Positions 30,884 through 40,226 of a stretch of DNA of 43,348 bases are shown one piece after another. Within the stretch, counting starts at the first letter, position 1, and every line of letters starts with the position of its first letter. A program made the translations under genes and the position numbers. The notes below the pieces were generated by a model. It had not been told where the DNA came from. It ran no database searches and worked only from the letters and a program-made list of their open reading frames with translations. The DNA is from Verrucomicrobiota bacterium (GTDB lineage Bacteria; Verrucomicrobiota; Verrucomicrobiia; Chthoniobacterales; UBA10450): contig QHNR01000111.1 in NCBI GenBank assembly GCA_003218475.1, positions 1 through 43,348 on the forward strand, read 5' to 3'.

Positions 30884-33193
30884 TTATTTTGAAAGTAATT
30901 CGGCCAACTCTTTCGTGTTCGTCACGGGCGCTTTGCAGGTAAAATTTTCGCACACGTAAGCGGCTGCTTTTGCATCGACCATCGACATCGCGCGGATGGC
31001 TTCGTTTTTCTCGCCGAGATATTTTTGGCCGTCACTGCCATCGGCCAACAACACGACCGTCTTGGGGACAAAGTGACGATGCACCTCTTTAAGAAGCGCT
31101 TTCGTTTCCTGCGCATCCTTCTTCCCTGCGATCACGATCTGCCGCGGTTTGCTTAAGGAGAAATCGAGCGTGACCAGCAGTTGTGGCATAGCGCTGGGGA
31201 AATGCGACAGGGTGGCTGCAAATGCATCAATCGTTTTTCGCACACAGTCTGCTCCGGCAGCTGCCGGATCATCGCGAAATTGCGATAATCGCAAAAGATT
31301 CAGCGCTGCGACCGAACTCGCAGCCGGCTCCGCGCCGTCATTGTCGTCTTTCATCCGAAGAAACACGCTCCGGTCTTTGCCGCTCGTGCTGAAATAGCCG
31401 CCGTTCTTCTCGTCGAAAAACAAGCGGTCCTGCGTCTCCTGGAGCTGGATTGCAAGCTTTAGCCATTCAATATCGAATGAGGCTTCGTAAAGATCGATCA
31501 GCCCTTGGATAACGAACGCGTAATCGTCAGCGAAACCTTGGATGTCGCTGCGGCCTTGTCGATAATTGCGATACAAAATCTTGCGCGATGAATCGTATAG
31601 CTGCTCGCGCAGAAAATTTGCGGCGCGCGTTGCGATTTCCAAATACCGCGGGTCGTCCAGCACTTGCGCGGCGCGAGCGTATGCGGAGATCATCAGGCCG
31701 TTCCAGGCGGCGATGATCTTATCGTCGAGATGGGGTCGCGGACGTTTGGCACGAATAGCAAACAATTTCTCACGGCTGTGCGCCAGCGCTTTCGCAATGT
31801 CCTCTTTGGTTTTCTGAAAGTGTTCTGCTGTTTCCGCAATTGTGTGACGCTCGATTAAAATGTTCTTGCCGCGGAATTCATCGTGCGGATCGCTTCCTTC
31901 CGGTGCGTTGCCGTGCGCTTGCACGCCATAATGAAAATCAAAAATCTCTGCGGCATCACCCAGCGCTGCGTCGATTTCCTTTTTCGTCCAGATATAGAAT
32001 GCGCCTTCTGCGGTCTTGCCGTGGCCGGGATCGCCGATCCCGACTGCAACGGGGCTATCAGCATCTTCGGCAGAGAAAAAGCCGCCTTCCTTCGATGTCA
32101 TGTCGCGAGCGACGTAATCAAGAATGTCGCGCGCAACTGACTCGAACTCGACCCTCCCCGGCGCTTTCGCGTCCGCCTCTCGGCGCTCATCCCCGGTCGC
32201 GATCCCGACCTGAGGATTGAGGTGAGGGTCACCTAAGATTTGGTGCACGTCGAGATACGCAACGGCGAGCTGTGCCTGATCGTAGAGCATTTTCTCGAAG
32301 TGAGGCACGTGCCAGTAACGATCGACCGAGTAACGATGAAAACCGCCGCCGATGTGATCATGCATTCCCCCCGCCGCCATTTTCCGCAGCGTAAACAAAG
32401 CCCTCTCGAGCGCTTGTTTGCCGGAGTCGCTCTTAGGATCTCGTGCGTAAAATCGCGTCAGGAAATTGAACGTAACTGGCCGTGGAAATTTTGGCGCGTT
32501 ACCAAACCCGCCTTCCTTTGAATCATAGCTGCGGTCAATCTGCCGGTAGGCGGCCTCTAACGTTGCAGCGTCGATTTGGGCTTCGCTCTTTGCGGCCGAT
32601 TGAGATTCTTGCAGTGCCGCAACGATTTTGCCTCCCTGCTCAACAATATTCTCGTGATTTTCTTGCCATGCTGTCGCGATCCGCTCCAGGACTTTTTTAA
32701 ACCCGGGCTGGCCATATCGCTCTTCGGGCGGAAAATAGGTTCCCCCGACAAACGGCTTCAAATCGGGCGTCAACCAAACGCTCATCGGCCACCCGCCACC
32801 GCCGGTCGTCGCTTGGACAAAGGTCATGTAAACGCGATCGACGTCGGGTCGCTCTTCCCGGTCCACCTTGATATTGACGAACTCGCGATTCATGATCGCA
32901 GCCACTTCTTCGCTTTCGAAAGATTCGTGCGCCATGACATGGCACCAGTGGCAGGTGGAATAACCAACCGACAGAAAGATCGGTTTATTTTCTCGACGCG
33001 CCTTGGCGAACGCTTCGTCGCCCCACGGATACCAATCGACTGGGTTATGTGCGTGCTGGAGCAGGTATGGCGATTTCTCGTGTGCAAGCCGATTCGTATA
33101 CTCGGAATGCGCAGGCGTGGGCTCAGCAGAAGCGTCGCTCGATGTCACTAACCACGTTAACGCGAGAAACCCAAAGCGGAAGTAGCTTGTCAT
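30884..33193 (-). CDS. Thioredoxin-like DUF255 / YyaL-family protein
   Basis: 769 aa. It has a signal peptide ([17 protein letters not shown]), then the DUF255 opening [20 protein letters not shown]. The thioredoxin-like site is [15 protein letters not shown] (CxxC). The next ~480 residues are an (alpha/alpha)6-barrel-like part with [40 protein letters not shown] and [14 protein letters not shown], of N-acylglucosamine epimerase type. The family is widespread (spermatogenesis-associated protein 20 in animals), and its reaction is unknown. The signal peptide suggests a periplasmic form. Only one copy is seen. Confidence 0.92.
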   Translation of the reverse strand: MTSYFRFGFLALTWLVTSSDASAEPTPAHSEYTNRLAHEKSPYLLQHAHNPVDWYPWGDEAFAKARRENKPIFLSVGYSTCHWCHVMAHESFESEEVAAIMNREFVNIKVDREERPDVDRVYMTFVQATTGGGGWPMSVWLTPDLKPFVGGTYFPPEERYGQPGFKKVLERIATAWQENHENIVEQGGKIVAALQESQSAAKSEAQIDAATLEAAYRQIDRSYDSKEGGFGNAPKFPRPVTFNFLTRFYARDPKSDSGKQALERALFTLRKMAAGGMHDHIGGGFHRYSVDRYWHVPHFEKMLYDQAQLAVAYLDVHQILGDPHLNPQVGIATGDERREADAKAPGRVEFESVARDILDYVARDMTSKEGGFFSAEDADSPVAVGIGDPGHGKTAEGAFYIWTKKEIDAALGDAAEIFDFHYGVQAHGNAPEGSDPHDEFRGKNILIERHTIAETAEHFQKTKEDIAKALAHSREKLFAIRAKRPRPHLDDKIIAAWNGLMISAYARAAQVLDDPRYLEIATRAANFLREQLYDSSRKILYRNYRQGRSDIQGFADDYAFVIQGLIDLYEASFDIEWLKLAIQLQETQDRLFFDEKNGGYFSTSGKDRSVFLRMKDDNDGAEPAASSVAALNLLRLSQFRDDPAAAGADCVRKTIDAFAATLSHFPSAMPQLLVTLDFSLSKPRQIVIAGKKDAQETKALLKEVHRHFVPKTVVLLADGSDGQKYLGEKNEAIRAMSMVDAKAAAYVCENFTCKAPVTNTKELAELLSK

Positions 33194-33275
33194 GCTTTGC
33201 TACTTTAAATCGTTAAACCGTTGATGCGTTAAAGCGGTCAAACGGCAATCTCGAGGCCAAACCTACATCACATTC

Positions 33276-33332
33276 TGTCATTCGGAGCGCCTGCCTAGCC
33301 GTAGCTTTATGCGAAAGCTAGAGGAATGTCTC
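33276..33332. repeat. TGTCATTC inverted-repeat element, copy 2
   Basis: Short element from TGTCATTCGGAGC to GAGGAATGTCTCC, with an inner hairpin TAGCTTT...AAAGCTA. Related to 9719-9809 and 41369-41479. Confidence 0.6.
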
Positions 33333-33392
33333 CAGAAAATGCCGAAGCACGAACGACGAATCGGTCGAGCGGCGGCGCCGTATCTTCTCGTC

Positions 33393-33436
33393 ATTCGTCA
33401 TTGATTCGTCATTGGTAATTCGTCATTCGTCATTCG
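33393..33436. repeat. CGTCATT tandem repeat
   Basis: The 7-mer CGTCATT recurs several times, sometimes with a GATT or GGTAA spacer, right up to the GTG start of the TauE gene. The hydrophobic protein start has no other upstream sequence. Confidence 0.6.
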
Positions 33437-34173
33437 TGGACACCGCGCATCTCGTTCCTCTGTTTTTCGCAATCGGATTGATTGCGTTTCTTTATTCGTC
33501 GGTCGGTCACGCCGGCGCATCGGGTTATATCGCGACGATGACGCTCTTCGGGCTTGCGCCGACGGTCATTCGTCCGACTGCGCTTGTCCTTAACATTTTG
33601 GTTGCGTCCATTGGTGCATTTCAATTTTGGCGTGCCGGTCACTTCTCTTGGAAATTGTTCTGGCCGTTTGCGCTGCTTTCCATTCCGGCCGCGTATATCG
33701 GCGGCTATTTGCAGCCGTCTGCTGCTTTCCTAAGGATTTTGATAGGTATTGTGCTGCTTTTCTCTGCCGCCCGACTTGTGGTTCGCCGGAGCGACCCGCC
33801 GCAAACGTTCCCTCCTTCGCGGCCGGTAGCGATAAGCGTGGGAGCGAGCCTGGGATTTCTTGCGGGTCTCACCGGAACTGGAGGTGGAATATTCCTCACG
33901 CCGCTACTGCTGTTTTGCCGTTGGGCGCACATTCGACAGGCCGCCGCAGTTTCAGCGCTGTTCATTTGGGTGAACTCGATCGCCGGTTTGGTCGGTTATT
34001 TTACAAAAGTTCGTTCCATCCCTTCGCTAGGCCTGATTCTTGCAGCGGCTGCAATTATTGGGGGTACCATCGGTTCGCATTTGGGAAGCAGGCGTTTTGC
34101 CGTCCGAGTGATTTCGCTTTGTCTGGCGACAGTGCTTCTAATTGCGGGAATGAAACTGATTCTTACAAGGTAG
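33436..34173 (+). CDS. TauE/SafE-family sulfite/anion exporter
   Basis: 245 aa from a GTG at 33436. It is a membrane protein with about eight helices in two related halves. The first half has FLYSSVGHAGASGYIATMTL and the second has FLAGLTGTGGGIFLTPLL, the family's paired Gly-rich motifs. It should export small sulfur or organic anions. The track start at 33412 would translate the CGTCATT repeat (VIRHSSF), so the later GTG was chosen. The substrate is unknown. Confidence 0.9.
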   Translation: MDTAHLVPLFFAIGLIAFLYSSVGHAGASGYIATMTLFGLAPTVIRPTALVLNILVASIGAFQFWRAGHFSWKLFWPFALLSIPAAYIGGYLQPSAAFLRILIGIVLLFSAARLVVRRSDPPQTFPPSRPVAISVGASLGFLAGLTGTGGGIFLTPLLLFCRWAHIRQAAAVSALFIWVNSIAGLVGYFTKVRSIPSLGLILAAAAIIGGTIGSHLGSRRFAVRVISLCLATVLLIAGMKLILTR

Positions 34174-34185
34174 GGGCGATTGACC

Positions 34186-34734
34186 TCAATCGCCCGGGCG
34201 CTTCGGGTGAACCGACCCTACCTCCAGTTTCGGCGCGGTCTGTGGAGACCAGGGGTTGGTTTCGTAATCGGATGCGACGATTTGATCGGCGTATTTTTGT
34301 AAAAGCTCGCAAAGCGCGGCGACATCCAATCCGTAATGTCGTGGGGTGAAATTCGATAGATTTCTCTCTGCCAATCGAAACAAACGCACCGCAGGCGGCA
34401 ACCGCCTGCCATGCTTTGCGTGCGAGGGTTGTTCGAACCGCTTCTGAAGATGAACGAAAGCGCCGGCCGCCTGGATTAGTCCTTTAAAATAGTCCGCATC
34501 GCGCGGCTTGGTCTTGAGCCAGAGCTGTTCCAGGACGTCATGTGCTTCGTAATAACGCTGTTCGTTCCAGCAGCGGAAAAACGCGCGGTAAAACGGATGG
34601 TTTGCCATGTCTTTCTCGTCCGGACCGACATCGCCACCGGCCAGCTCAGCCACAAACTGCGAAATCCTCTCGCCTTTGGTCATGGAGCGCTTAATTTGCT
34701 CGCAGCTCAGATAATGAGCAAACCACCAACTCAT
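34186..34734 (-). CDS. DUF309 domain protein
   Basis: 182 aa. It holds the DUF309 signature FRCWNEQRYYEAHDVLEQLW, then KGLIQAAGAFVHLQKRF, of helical type with conserved Glu, His and Trp. The reaction is unknown. The first 17 residues (MSWWFAHYLSCEQIKRS) could be native or upstream; an ATG at 34683 (MTKGERIS) is also good. It lies convergent with the TauE gene, with a very short gap. Confidence 0.85.
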   Translation of the reverse strand: MSWWFAHYLSCEQIKRSMTKGERISQFVAELAGGDVGPDEKDMANHPFYRAFFRCWNEQRYYEAHDVLEQLWLKTKPRDADYFKGLIQAAGAFVHLQKRFEQPSHAKHGRRLPPAVRLFRLAERNLSNFTPRHYGLDVAALCELLQKYADQIVASDYETNPWSPQTAPKLEVGSVHPKRPGD

Positions 34735-34744
34735 CAGCTCTTCT

Positions 34745-34793
34745 GGGGGACACCCTCACCCGCCCCCTCTCCCTCGCGAGGGAGAGGCGATCC
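34745..34793. repeat. CCCTCACCC / GAGGGAGAGG palindromic repeat
   Basis: CCTCTCCCTCGCGAGGGAGAGG is a perfect inverted repeat, preceded by CACCCTCACCC. A related pair lies at 43053-43175. It occupies the gap between the DUF309 gene and the CNNM operon. Confidence 0.7.
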
Positions 34794-34821
34794 TGCGGCG
34801 TGCGCGTCCATGTCATAGAAA

Positions 34822-36084
34822 ATGACTGTCCCCACCCTCGCCGTTTTAGTTGCCGCGATCGCAATCTTGATTTTCTGCTCTGCGCTTTTTTCCGGCGTGG
34901 AGACGGCGCTTTTCTTACTCAAGCCACATCAATTGCGCCGCCTAGAAGCGAATCATGCCGGGCTCACGAAATTCATACAGCTATTCCAAGACAATCCGCG
35001 TCGAGTTCTGAACGTCCTGTTGCTCGGCGACGGATTAGTAAACGTCCTGCTAGTGGTGTTGTGTCTTTTCTTCTTATGGCAGGGCCCGCTGGCTGGACGC
35101 ATTCCGCAATGGCTGGTTGGAATTGCGATCTTTGGCGTCGTAGTGCTGCTCTGCGATTTGATTCCAAAACTTCTGGCGCTTTCGGCGCCTTATAGACTCT
35201 CGGCCATCGGCGCCCTGACGTTGCAGATAGCAATGCCGCTCCTTGACCGCATGGGCCGTGGGCTGGAGACAGTCAGCGCTTATGTGGTCGATCTTCTTAC
35301 GCCTGCGCATCTGCGGACGCGCGTGCGTTTGAGCGACGAGGAACTTGGCACCCTGATTGAGATGGGTGAAGAAGAGGGTGCTTTGTACGAAGGCGAAGCC
35401 GAAATGATTCAGGAAATCATTAAGCTGGGCGACAAAACCGCAAAGGATTGCATGACGCCGCGCGTCGATAGTTTCATGTTGCCGGATGATTTGACCAACG
35501 AAGACGCGATCACGCGCTTAAAAGAGAAGCGTCATCGGCGAGTCCCGGTTTATGCAGATACGCCCGACCAAATTCTCGGGATCATCGATGTGAAACTGTT
35601 CCTGCTCGATGCGTCGGAACATTACACCGAAAAGCTCATCGCTCCCTCGTTCGTTCCCGAGACGATGCATGCGCTCGAATTGCTCAAGCTTTTTGTGACT
35701 CACCCCCAGGGTATGGCAGTGGTGGTTGACGAGTTTGGCGGCACCGAGGGAATCATCACAATGGACGACATCGTGGAAGAAATTCTCAGCGATGCGGTGC
35801 CTCGGGACGATGTCGCCCTTTACATCGAGGCTCTCGGTCACGGTAGATTTCTCGTGAGCGGCAACGCGCGTCTCGACGATTTAAGCGAACATCTTGGTTT
35901 CCGGATCGACGCCGAAGGGATAGACACGATCGGCGGACTTATTTTTACCCGGCTGGGTTATTTGCCGCCATCCGGCACAAAACTCGAGATTCCGCGTCTT
36001 GCTATTACTGTGCGCCGCTCTGGGCGCAAACGAATTGAGGAAGTTCTGCTGGAGAAAACAACTGCGTTCGAGGCTGCGGCATGA
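34822..36084 (+). CDS. CNNM/CBS/CorC_HlyC-domain membrane protein, first of pair
   Basis: 420 aa. Residues 1-170 form the CNNM (DUF21) membrane domain, with four hydrophobic segments (for example VLLLGDGLVNVLLVVLCLFF). A CBS pair follows at ~200-320, with KDCMTPRVDSFMLPDD and the acidic VVVDEFGGTEGIITMDDIVE. The C-terminal ~80 residues are the CorC_HlyC domain (DGRFLVSGNARLDDLSEHLG-like). The family includes Mg2+/Co2+ efflux proteins; older 'hemolysin' names are historic. The 4 bp overlap with the next gene points to co-translation and perhaps a heteromer. Confidence 0.9.
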   Translation: MTVPTLAVLVAAIAILIFCSALFSGVETALFLLKPHQLRRLEANHAGLTKFIQLFQDNPRRVLNVLLLGDGLVNVLLVVLCLFFLWQGPLAGRIPQWLVGIAIFGVVVLLCDLIPKLLALSAPYRLSAIGALTLQIAMPLLDRMGRGLETVSAYVVDLLTPAHLRTRVRLSDEELGTLIEMGEEEGALYEGEAEMIQEIIKLGDKTAKDCMTPRVDSFMLPDDLTNEDAITRLKEKRHRRVPVYADTPDQILGIIDVKLFLLDASEHYTEKLIAPSFVPETMHALELLKLFVTHPQGMAVVVDEFGGTEGIITMDDIVEEILSDAVPRDDVALYIEALGHGRFLVSGNARLDDLSEHLGFRIDAEGIDTIGGLIFTRLGYLPPSGTKLEIPRLAITVRRSGRKRIEEVLLEKTTAFEAAA

Positions 36085-37043
36085 TCGTGTGGTTCATCAT
36101 TTTCTGTTGCTGGGTTGTTTCCTTTTTCTTCAACGGAATTGAGAGCGGCCTGCTCTCGATCGATCCAGTGCGGTTTCGGCAGAATTTGAAGCAGGGTGTA
36201 ACGGCGGCCCGACGGCTGGATCGTCTACTCAAACACCCGGAACGGTTGCTGGCGACCGTTCTGCTCATCACGAACGCAGCCGACATACTTGGTCTGTTGC
36301 TGCTGACGCGCCAACTAGTTCGGTCGTTCGGCTACGCCGGCTTCTTCTTCTCTCTGGCAATCGCGCTTCCGGTTCATCTATTCCTGCTCTTGGTCCTACC
36401 TAAATCGTTGTTCCGGCGATTTCCTTTTCGCGCATTAACTCAGCTTGCAGGTGTACTCGAACTCGCGTCAATGTTGTTTTCACCTCTGCTCGAACTCGGT
36501 TCACGGCTTGGAAAGCTGATCCTGCCAGCTCGTACCGCGAAACACGCGCGACTTTTTGCCGCGCGCGAAGAGCTAAAGCAGATCACCACGGAAAGCGAGC
36601 GCGAGGGCTCTCTTACTCCGACGGAGCGCGCGATGATTCATAGCGTCGTTGACTTTCGCAGTGTCAAAGTTCGCGACGTGATGCTGCCCTCGGCGAAAGT
36701 GGTTGCGTTGCAACCGAGCGCGTCAACTCAGGAAGCACTCGAGCTCGGCGCTGCTTCTGATGTCGATCGTCTGCCGGTGGTTCGACCGGAAGAACAACCT
36801 ACTGGACTGGTCAACGTCCTCGACATCCTGCTGGACCACAACGGAAACAGACCGCTAGGCGATTATGTCCGGCGTATTGTAACCACTACCGAGGAGGAGC
36901 CTGCCTACCGCATTGTGCAACAGTTGCGCGCTGCTCGACTTGGTCTTGCCATCGTCGTGGACAAAGAGAAAAATTTTCGCGGAATCGTCACTATCGACGA
37001 TTTGATTCGGCGGCTCGTTTCTTCGAGCGAGGCGCGGGCCTAA
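36081..37043 (+). CDS. CNNM/CBS membrane protein, second of pair, short form
   Basis: 320 aa. The CNNM membrane half starts IVWFIIFCCWVVSFFFNGIE and the CBS pair follows, with VRDVMLPSAKVVALQP and AIVVDKEKNFRGIVTIDDLI. Unlike its partner it stops after the CBS pair and lacks the CorC_HlyC domain. The acidic DEFGG loop is replaced by DKEKN. It starts in the stop of the first gene (ATGA) and ends overlapping the convergent GH15 gene by 4 bp. Confidence 0.88.
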   Translation: MIVWFIIFCCWVVSFFFNGIESGLLSIDPVRFRQNLKQGVTAARRLDRLLKHPERLLATVLLITNAADILGLLLLTRQLVRSFGYAGFFFSLAIALPVHLFLLLVLPKSLFRRFPFRALTQLAGVLELASMLFSPLLELGSRLGKLILPARTAKHARLFAAREELKQITTESEREGSLTPTERAMIHSVVDFRSVKVRDVMLPSAKVVALQPSASTQEALELGAASDVDRLPVVRPEEQPTGLVNVLDILLDHNGNRPLGDYVRRIVTTTEEEPAYRIVQQLRAARLGLAIVVDKEKNFRGIVTIDDLIRRLVSSSEARA

Positions 37044-38848
37044 TTTCCTCCAGCGAACAATATGTCTTCATCGCCCAGAATTCGGGCGCAACTTACCAGC
37101 GCGACGTGCGAGAAAGCCTGAGGAAAGTTTCCCAGTTGACGCTTCTGACGTGGATCGTACTCTTCAGAGAGCAGTCCCAGATCGTTGCGCAGATCGAGCA
37201 GGCGCTCGAACAATTCTCGCGCTTCTTTTTTCCGGCCCATGAGGTGCCAACAATCGGCCAGCCAAAACGAGCATGGAAGAAATACCCCTTCGGTGCCTGG
37301 CAATCCGTCGACGCCGGTTTGCTGCGGCCGATAGCGTAGCACCAGGCCGTCTTGCATTAGTTCGCGTTCAATCGCTTCGATGGTGCCCCTGACGCGCTCG
37401 TCACTCACCGGAAGAAACCCAGCGAGCGGCATTGTAAGGAGGCTTGCGTCCAAGGCATCAGACCCATAAAACTGGGTGAAAGCTTTCTTCTTCGGGTTGT
37501 AACCGCGGTCACAAACTTCTCCGTGAATTTGGTCCCGAATCTTTTGCCATCGATCAAAGTGCTCGCCTGCCGCGCAGTCGCAGTCCTCAATCAGCTTGAT
37601 CGCACGATCGAATGCCAGCCAGGCCATCATTTTCGAGTGCGTAAAATGCTGGCGAGGGCCACGGACTTCCCAGATTCCTTCATCCGGCTCCTGCCAGTGT
37701 GACTCCAGGAATTTCACCAGCGCGACCATCAGCGCCCAATCAGGTTCGGTCATTTTGATCCCGGCATTATCAGCCTGCCAGATCGCAGCCAGCACTTCGC
37801 CATAGACATCGAGCTGGAACTGCTGTGAAGCTGCATTTCCGATGCGCACCGGCCTGGAGTTTTCATACCCGGACAACCACGGAATCTCGTATTCATCTAG
37901 ACGGCGTTCGCCGCGAACGCCGTAGATAGTTTGCATTTGTGCCGGGCTGCCCGCGATGGCGCGCAGCAGCCATTGGCGCCAGGAAGTAGCTTCCTCGCGA
38001 TAGCCAGCGCGCAGTAACACAAGCAAAATGAGCGCCGCATCTCGCAACCAACAGTATCGATAATCCCAGTTGCGCACGCCTCCTATTTGTTCTGGGAGTG
38101 AAGTGGTAGGCGCTGCAACCAGGCCACCAGTAGGTGCGTAGGTCAATCCTTTCAGCGTCATGAGTGAGCGCACGATCGCATCGCGCCATTTCCCTTCGGT
38201 TTGAAATTGTTTCGCCCAATCTGCCCAAAATATTTCCGTATCGCGCAATGCGTGCTCAGGATTAATCTTTCTCGGCGGATCTGTGTGAGAGGCGAACCAG
38301 GTAAGCACGAAAGGGATACGGTCACCTTTTGCCACGGTGAACTCAGCCACGGTGGTTAAATCTTCCCCGTGCGTTTCAACTGGTGTTCGTAAGATCAAGC
38401 CATCAGGTCCCGCGATTGCCTCGAGTCCGTCAAAACGCTTGCGTCTTCGCACCCACGGAACGATCTGGCCGTAATCGAAGCGGATGATCAGTTCCATCTG
38501 CATCGGCACTTTGCCGCGCAATCCTTCGACGATGCGGATGATGTCCGGATTCTCACCTCGCGGCGGCATGAAATCGATCAGGCGAACGGCCCCGCTCTTG
38601 GTTTCAATTTCTGTTTCGAGAATTAGCGTCTCTCCCCGGTAGCGGCGGCGCGTGCCTTCAACGTTCTCCGCCGGAAAAAACCGCCAGTGCCCATTTTCCT
38701 TGTCGCCGACCAGCGACGCAAAACAAGCGGGGGAATCGAACCGAGGAAAGCAAAGCCAATCAACGCAGCCGTCGTGACTCACCAGCGCGCCGGTCTGCGT
38801 ATCACTGAGAAAAGCGTAGTCCTCGATCTTTGTATGTTCCTTCGCCAC
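37040..38848 (-). CDS. Glycoside hydrolase family 15 protein (glucoamylase/trehalase type)
   Basis: 602 aa. The N-terminal domain opens IEDYAFLSDTQTGALVSHDG, then CVDWLCFPRFDSPACFASL, the usual start of bacterial GH15 trehalase-like proteins. The (alpha/alpha)6 catalytic part has GGVRNWDYRYCWLRDAAL and later GIWEVRGPRQHFTHSKMMAW. FLPCSFWLADCW near the C-terminus carries the late conserved residues. No signal peptide, so cytoplasmic. It probably splits trehalose or alpha-glucans; substrate not shown. No trehalose or glycogen genes are in the window. Confidence 0.93.
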   Translation of the reverse strand: MAKEHTKIEDYAFLSDTQTGALVSHDGCVDWLCFPRFDSPACFASLVGDKENGHWRFFPAENVEGTRRRYRGETLILETEIETKSGAVRLIDFMPPRGENPDIIRIVEGLRGKVPMQMELIIRFDYGQIVPWVRRRKRFDGLEAIAGPDGLILRTPVETHGEDLTTVAEFTVAKGDRIPFVLTWFASHTDPPRKINPEHALRDTEIFWADWAKQFQTEGKWRDAIVRSLMTLKGLTYAPTGGLVAAPTTSLPEQIGGVRNWDYRYCWLRDAALILLVLLRAGYREEATSWRQWLLRAIAGSPAQMQTIYGVRGERRLDEYEIPWLSGYENSRPVRIGNAASQQFQLDVYGEVLAAIWQADNAGIKMTEPDWALMVALVKFLESHWQEPDEGIWEVRGPRQHFTHSKMMAWLAFDRAIKLIEDCDCAAGEHFDRWQKIRDQIHGEVCDRGYNPKKKAFTQFYGSDALDASLLTMPLAGFLPVSDERVRGTIEAIERELMQDGLVLRYRPQQTGVDGLPGTEGVFLPCSFWLADCWHLMGRKKEARELFERLLDLRNDLGLLSEEYDPRQKRQLGNFPQAFSHVALVSCARILGDEDILFAGGN

Positions 38849-38868
38849 AATAATTCTTCCTCTTCCTC

Positions 38869-39447
38869 TTAATCTTCGTCTTCCTCTCTTGCCCGCCGTA
38901 GCCTCGGCGAAGGCGGGTGCTCCTGTTCCGTTTCTTCTGTGATGGCAGCCGTGTCGGCTGCGTCCGCAAGTTTCGCGATCTCCTCAGGCGTCAATCGGAA
39001 CACGGTCCATTCATCCATCGGCTTTGCGCCAAGGGACCGATAAAATTTGATCGCCGGTTCGTTCCAATTGAGCACCGCCCATTCCATCCGCCCGCAGCCA
39101 CGATCACGCGCAATCTTCGCAAGCTCAACAAGCAATACCCGACCATAGCCTTTGCCGCGCTTCTCCAGCTTCACGAATAAGTCTTCGAGATAAAGCCCAG
39201 ATCGCCCGAGCCATGTCGAAAAATTATGAAAGAAAACTGCAAACCCCACCGGCGTTTTTCCTTCAAACGCAAGAAGCACTTCCGCCGCCGGCCGTTCACC
39301 GAACAAAACATCGACAAGCTGTTCTTCCGTCGCACTGACTTCGTGCGGCGCGCGCTCGTACGTAGCCAAATCGCGAATCAGTTCCAGGATGACCGGCACG
39401 TCCTCCACGCGCGCGGGGCGGATCTGAAAATCACCAACATCTTTCAT
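38869..39447 (-). CDS. GNAT-family N-acetyltransferase
   Basis: 192 aa from the ATG at 39447 (MKDVGDFQIRPARVEDVPVI); the track start at 39525 adds an Arg-rich stretch not typical of GNATs. The acetyl-CoA motif is LEKRGKGYGRVLLVELAKIA, with LEDLFV before it and AVLNWNEPAIKFYRSLGAKP after it. It resembles the diamine/thialysine acetyltransferase group by YLEDLFV and WNEPAIKFY. The last ~18 residues (EHPPSPRLRRAREEDED) are partly encoded by a palindromic intergenic-type repeat at 38892-38922. Confidence 0.9.
   Translation of the reverse strand: MKDVGDFQIRPARVEDVPVILELIRDLATYERAPHEVSATEEQLVDVLFGERPAAEVLLAFEGKTPVGFAVFFHNFSTWLGRSGLYLEDLFVKLEKRGKGYGRVLLVELAKIARDRGCGRMEWAVLNWNEPAIKFYRSLGAKPMDEWTVFRLTPEEIAKLADAADTAAITEETEQEHPPSPRLRRAREEDED
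38892..38922. repeat. GCCCGCC...GGCGGGT palindrome inside the GNAT 3' end
   Basis: GCCCGCCGTAGCCTCGGCGA, then AGGCGGGTG forms a hairpin. It looks like an interspersed repeat and codes for the PSPRLRRAR part of the acetyltransferase C-terminus. Confidence 0.6.
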
Positions 39448-39600
39448 CCTAGTGCTGATTGTCCATGACACGCGAACGGAAGCAAACTCGCGTGAAATCC
39501 GACGTCGAACGCAGGGATCGACCAAACCAACTGATCGTGACAGCGCGTATCGAGTTCACGTAAAATCCAAGCTTCAGCGGAAACTCTGCAAGGTCTCCCT

Positions 39601-40226
39601 ATGAAAAAGCGACGCACTGCCCAATCCGCTTTCTTCAGCTTGTGCGTTTTAATTGGCTTGGTCGTCTTTTTTGGTTGGACTTCTTTTGGCGACGTTGGCT
39701 ACGGCAAATCCGCAAACATCAATTCGCACGCATACACGCCATCTGGACGCACGGGTTTACTCTACTGGAGCCACTCCCACGCCCACTGCGACTCCTTGCG
39801 CTTCGGTCGGCGCTTGGACCGAGCAGGCTCCCTCTCCCACCGCTGTCTCGAGAAACGCCGTGTCTTCACAAGGAGGCAACCTTTATAGTTTCGGCGGGAT
39901 CGCCAACAATATCGCTATTGCAAACGCTTACAAATACAGCCCTGGGACCAATACGTGGATGCCGATCGCCTCGCTTCCGGCACCGTGTGGCTGGGTTCAG
40001 CGCCTCAAGCGACGGCACCTACATTTACATTCTTGGCGGCGTGGACCAAAACTTCACGACGACGGCCACGCTTTGGCGCTACGACCCAATCAGCAATACC
40101 TATAACACGAACCTGCCCGATTATACTATTCCCACCTACTTCCACGCCACTGCGTACCTTAACGGCAAAATTTACCGCGTCGCAGGTCGCGAGCGAAGCC
40201 GAACGGGTCAATCGCCCCTACCCTAG
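39601..40226 (+). pseudogene. Secreted Kelch-type protein, frameshifted and 3'-truncated
   Basis: Three frames join to one product. The first gives the start and signal peptide (MKKRRTAQSAFFSLCVLIGL). The second carries ATLATANPQTSI, PTPTATPCASVGAWTEQAPS and the Kelch blade LYSFGGIANN...YKYSPGTNTWMPIASLPAP. The third has FSASSDGTYIYILGGVDQNF, YDPISNTYNT and LNGKIYRVAGR. Two shifts, near 39690 and 40000, are needed. The repeats end abruptly at 40226 beside the aminotransferase stop, so at least half of a Kelch propeller is missing. Such proteins are surface exposed. Confidence 0.8.
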
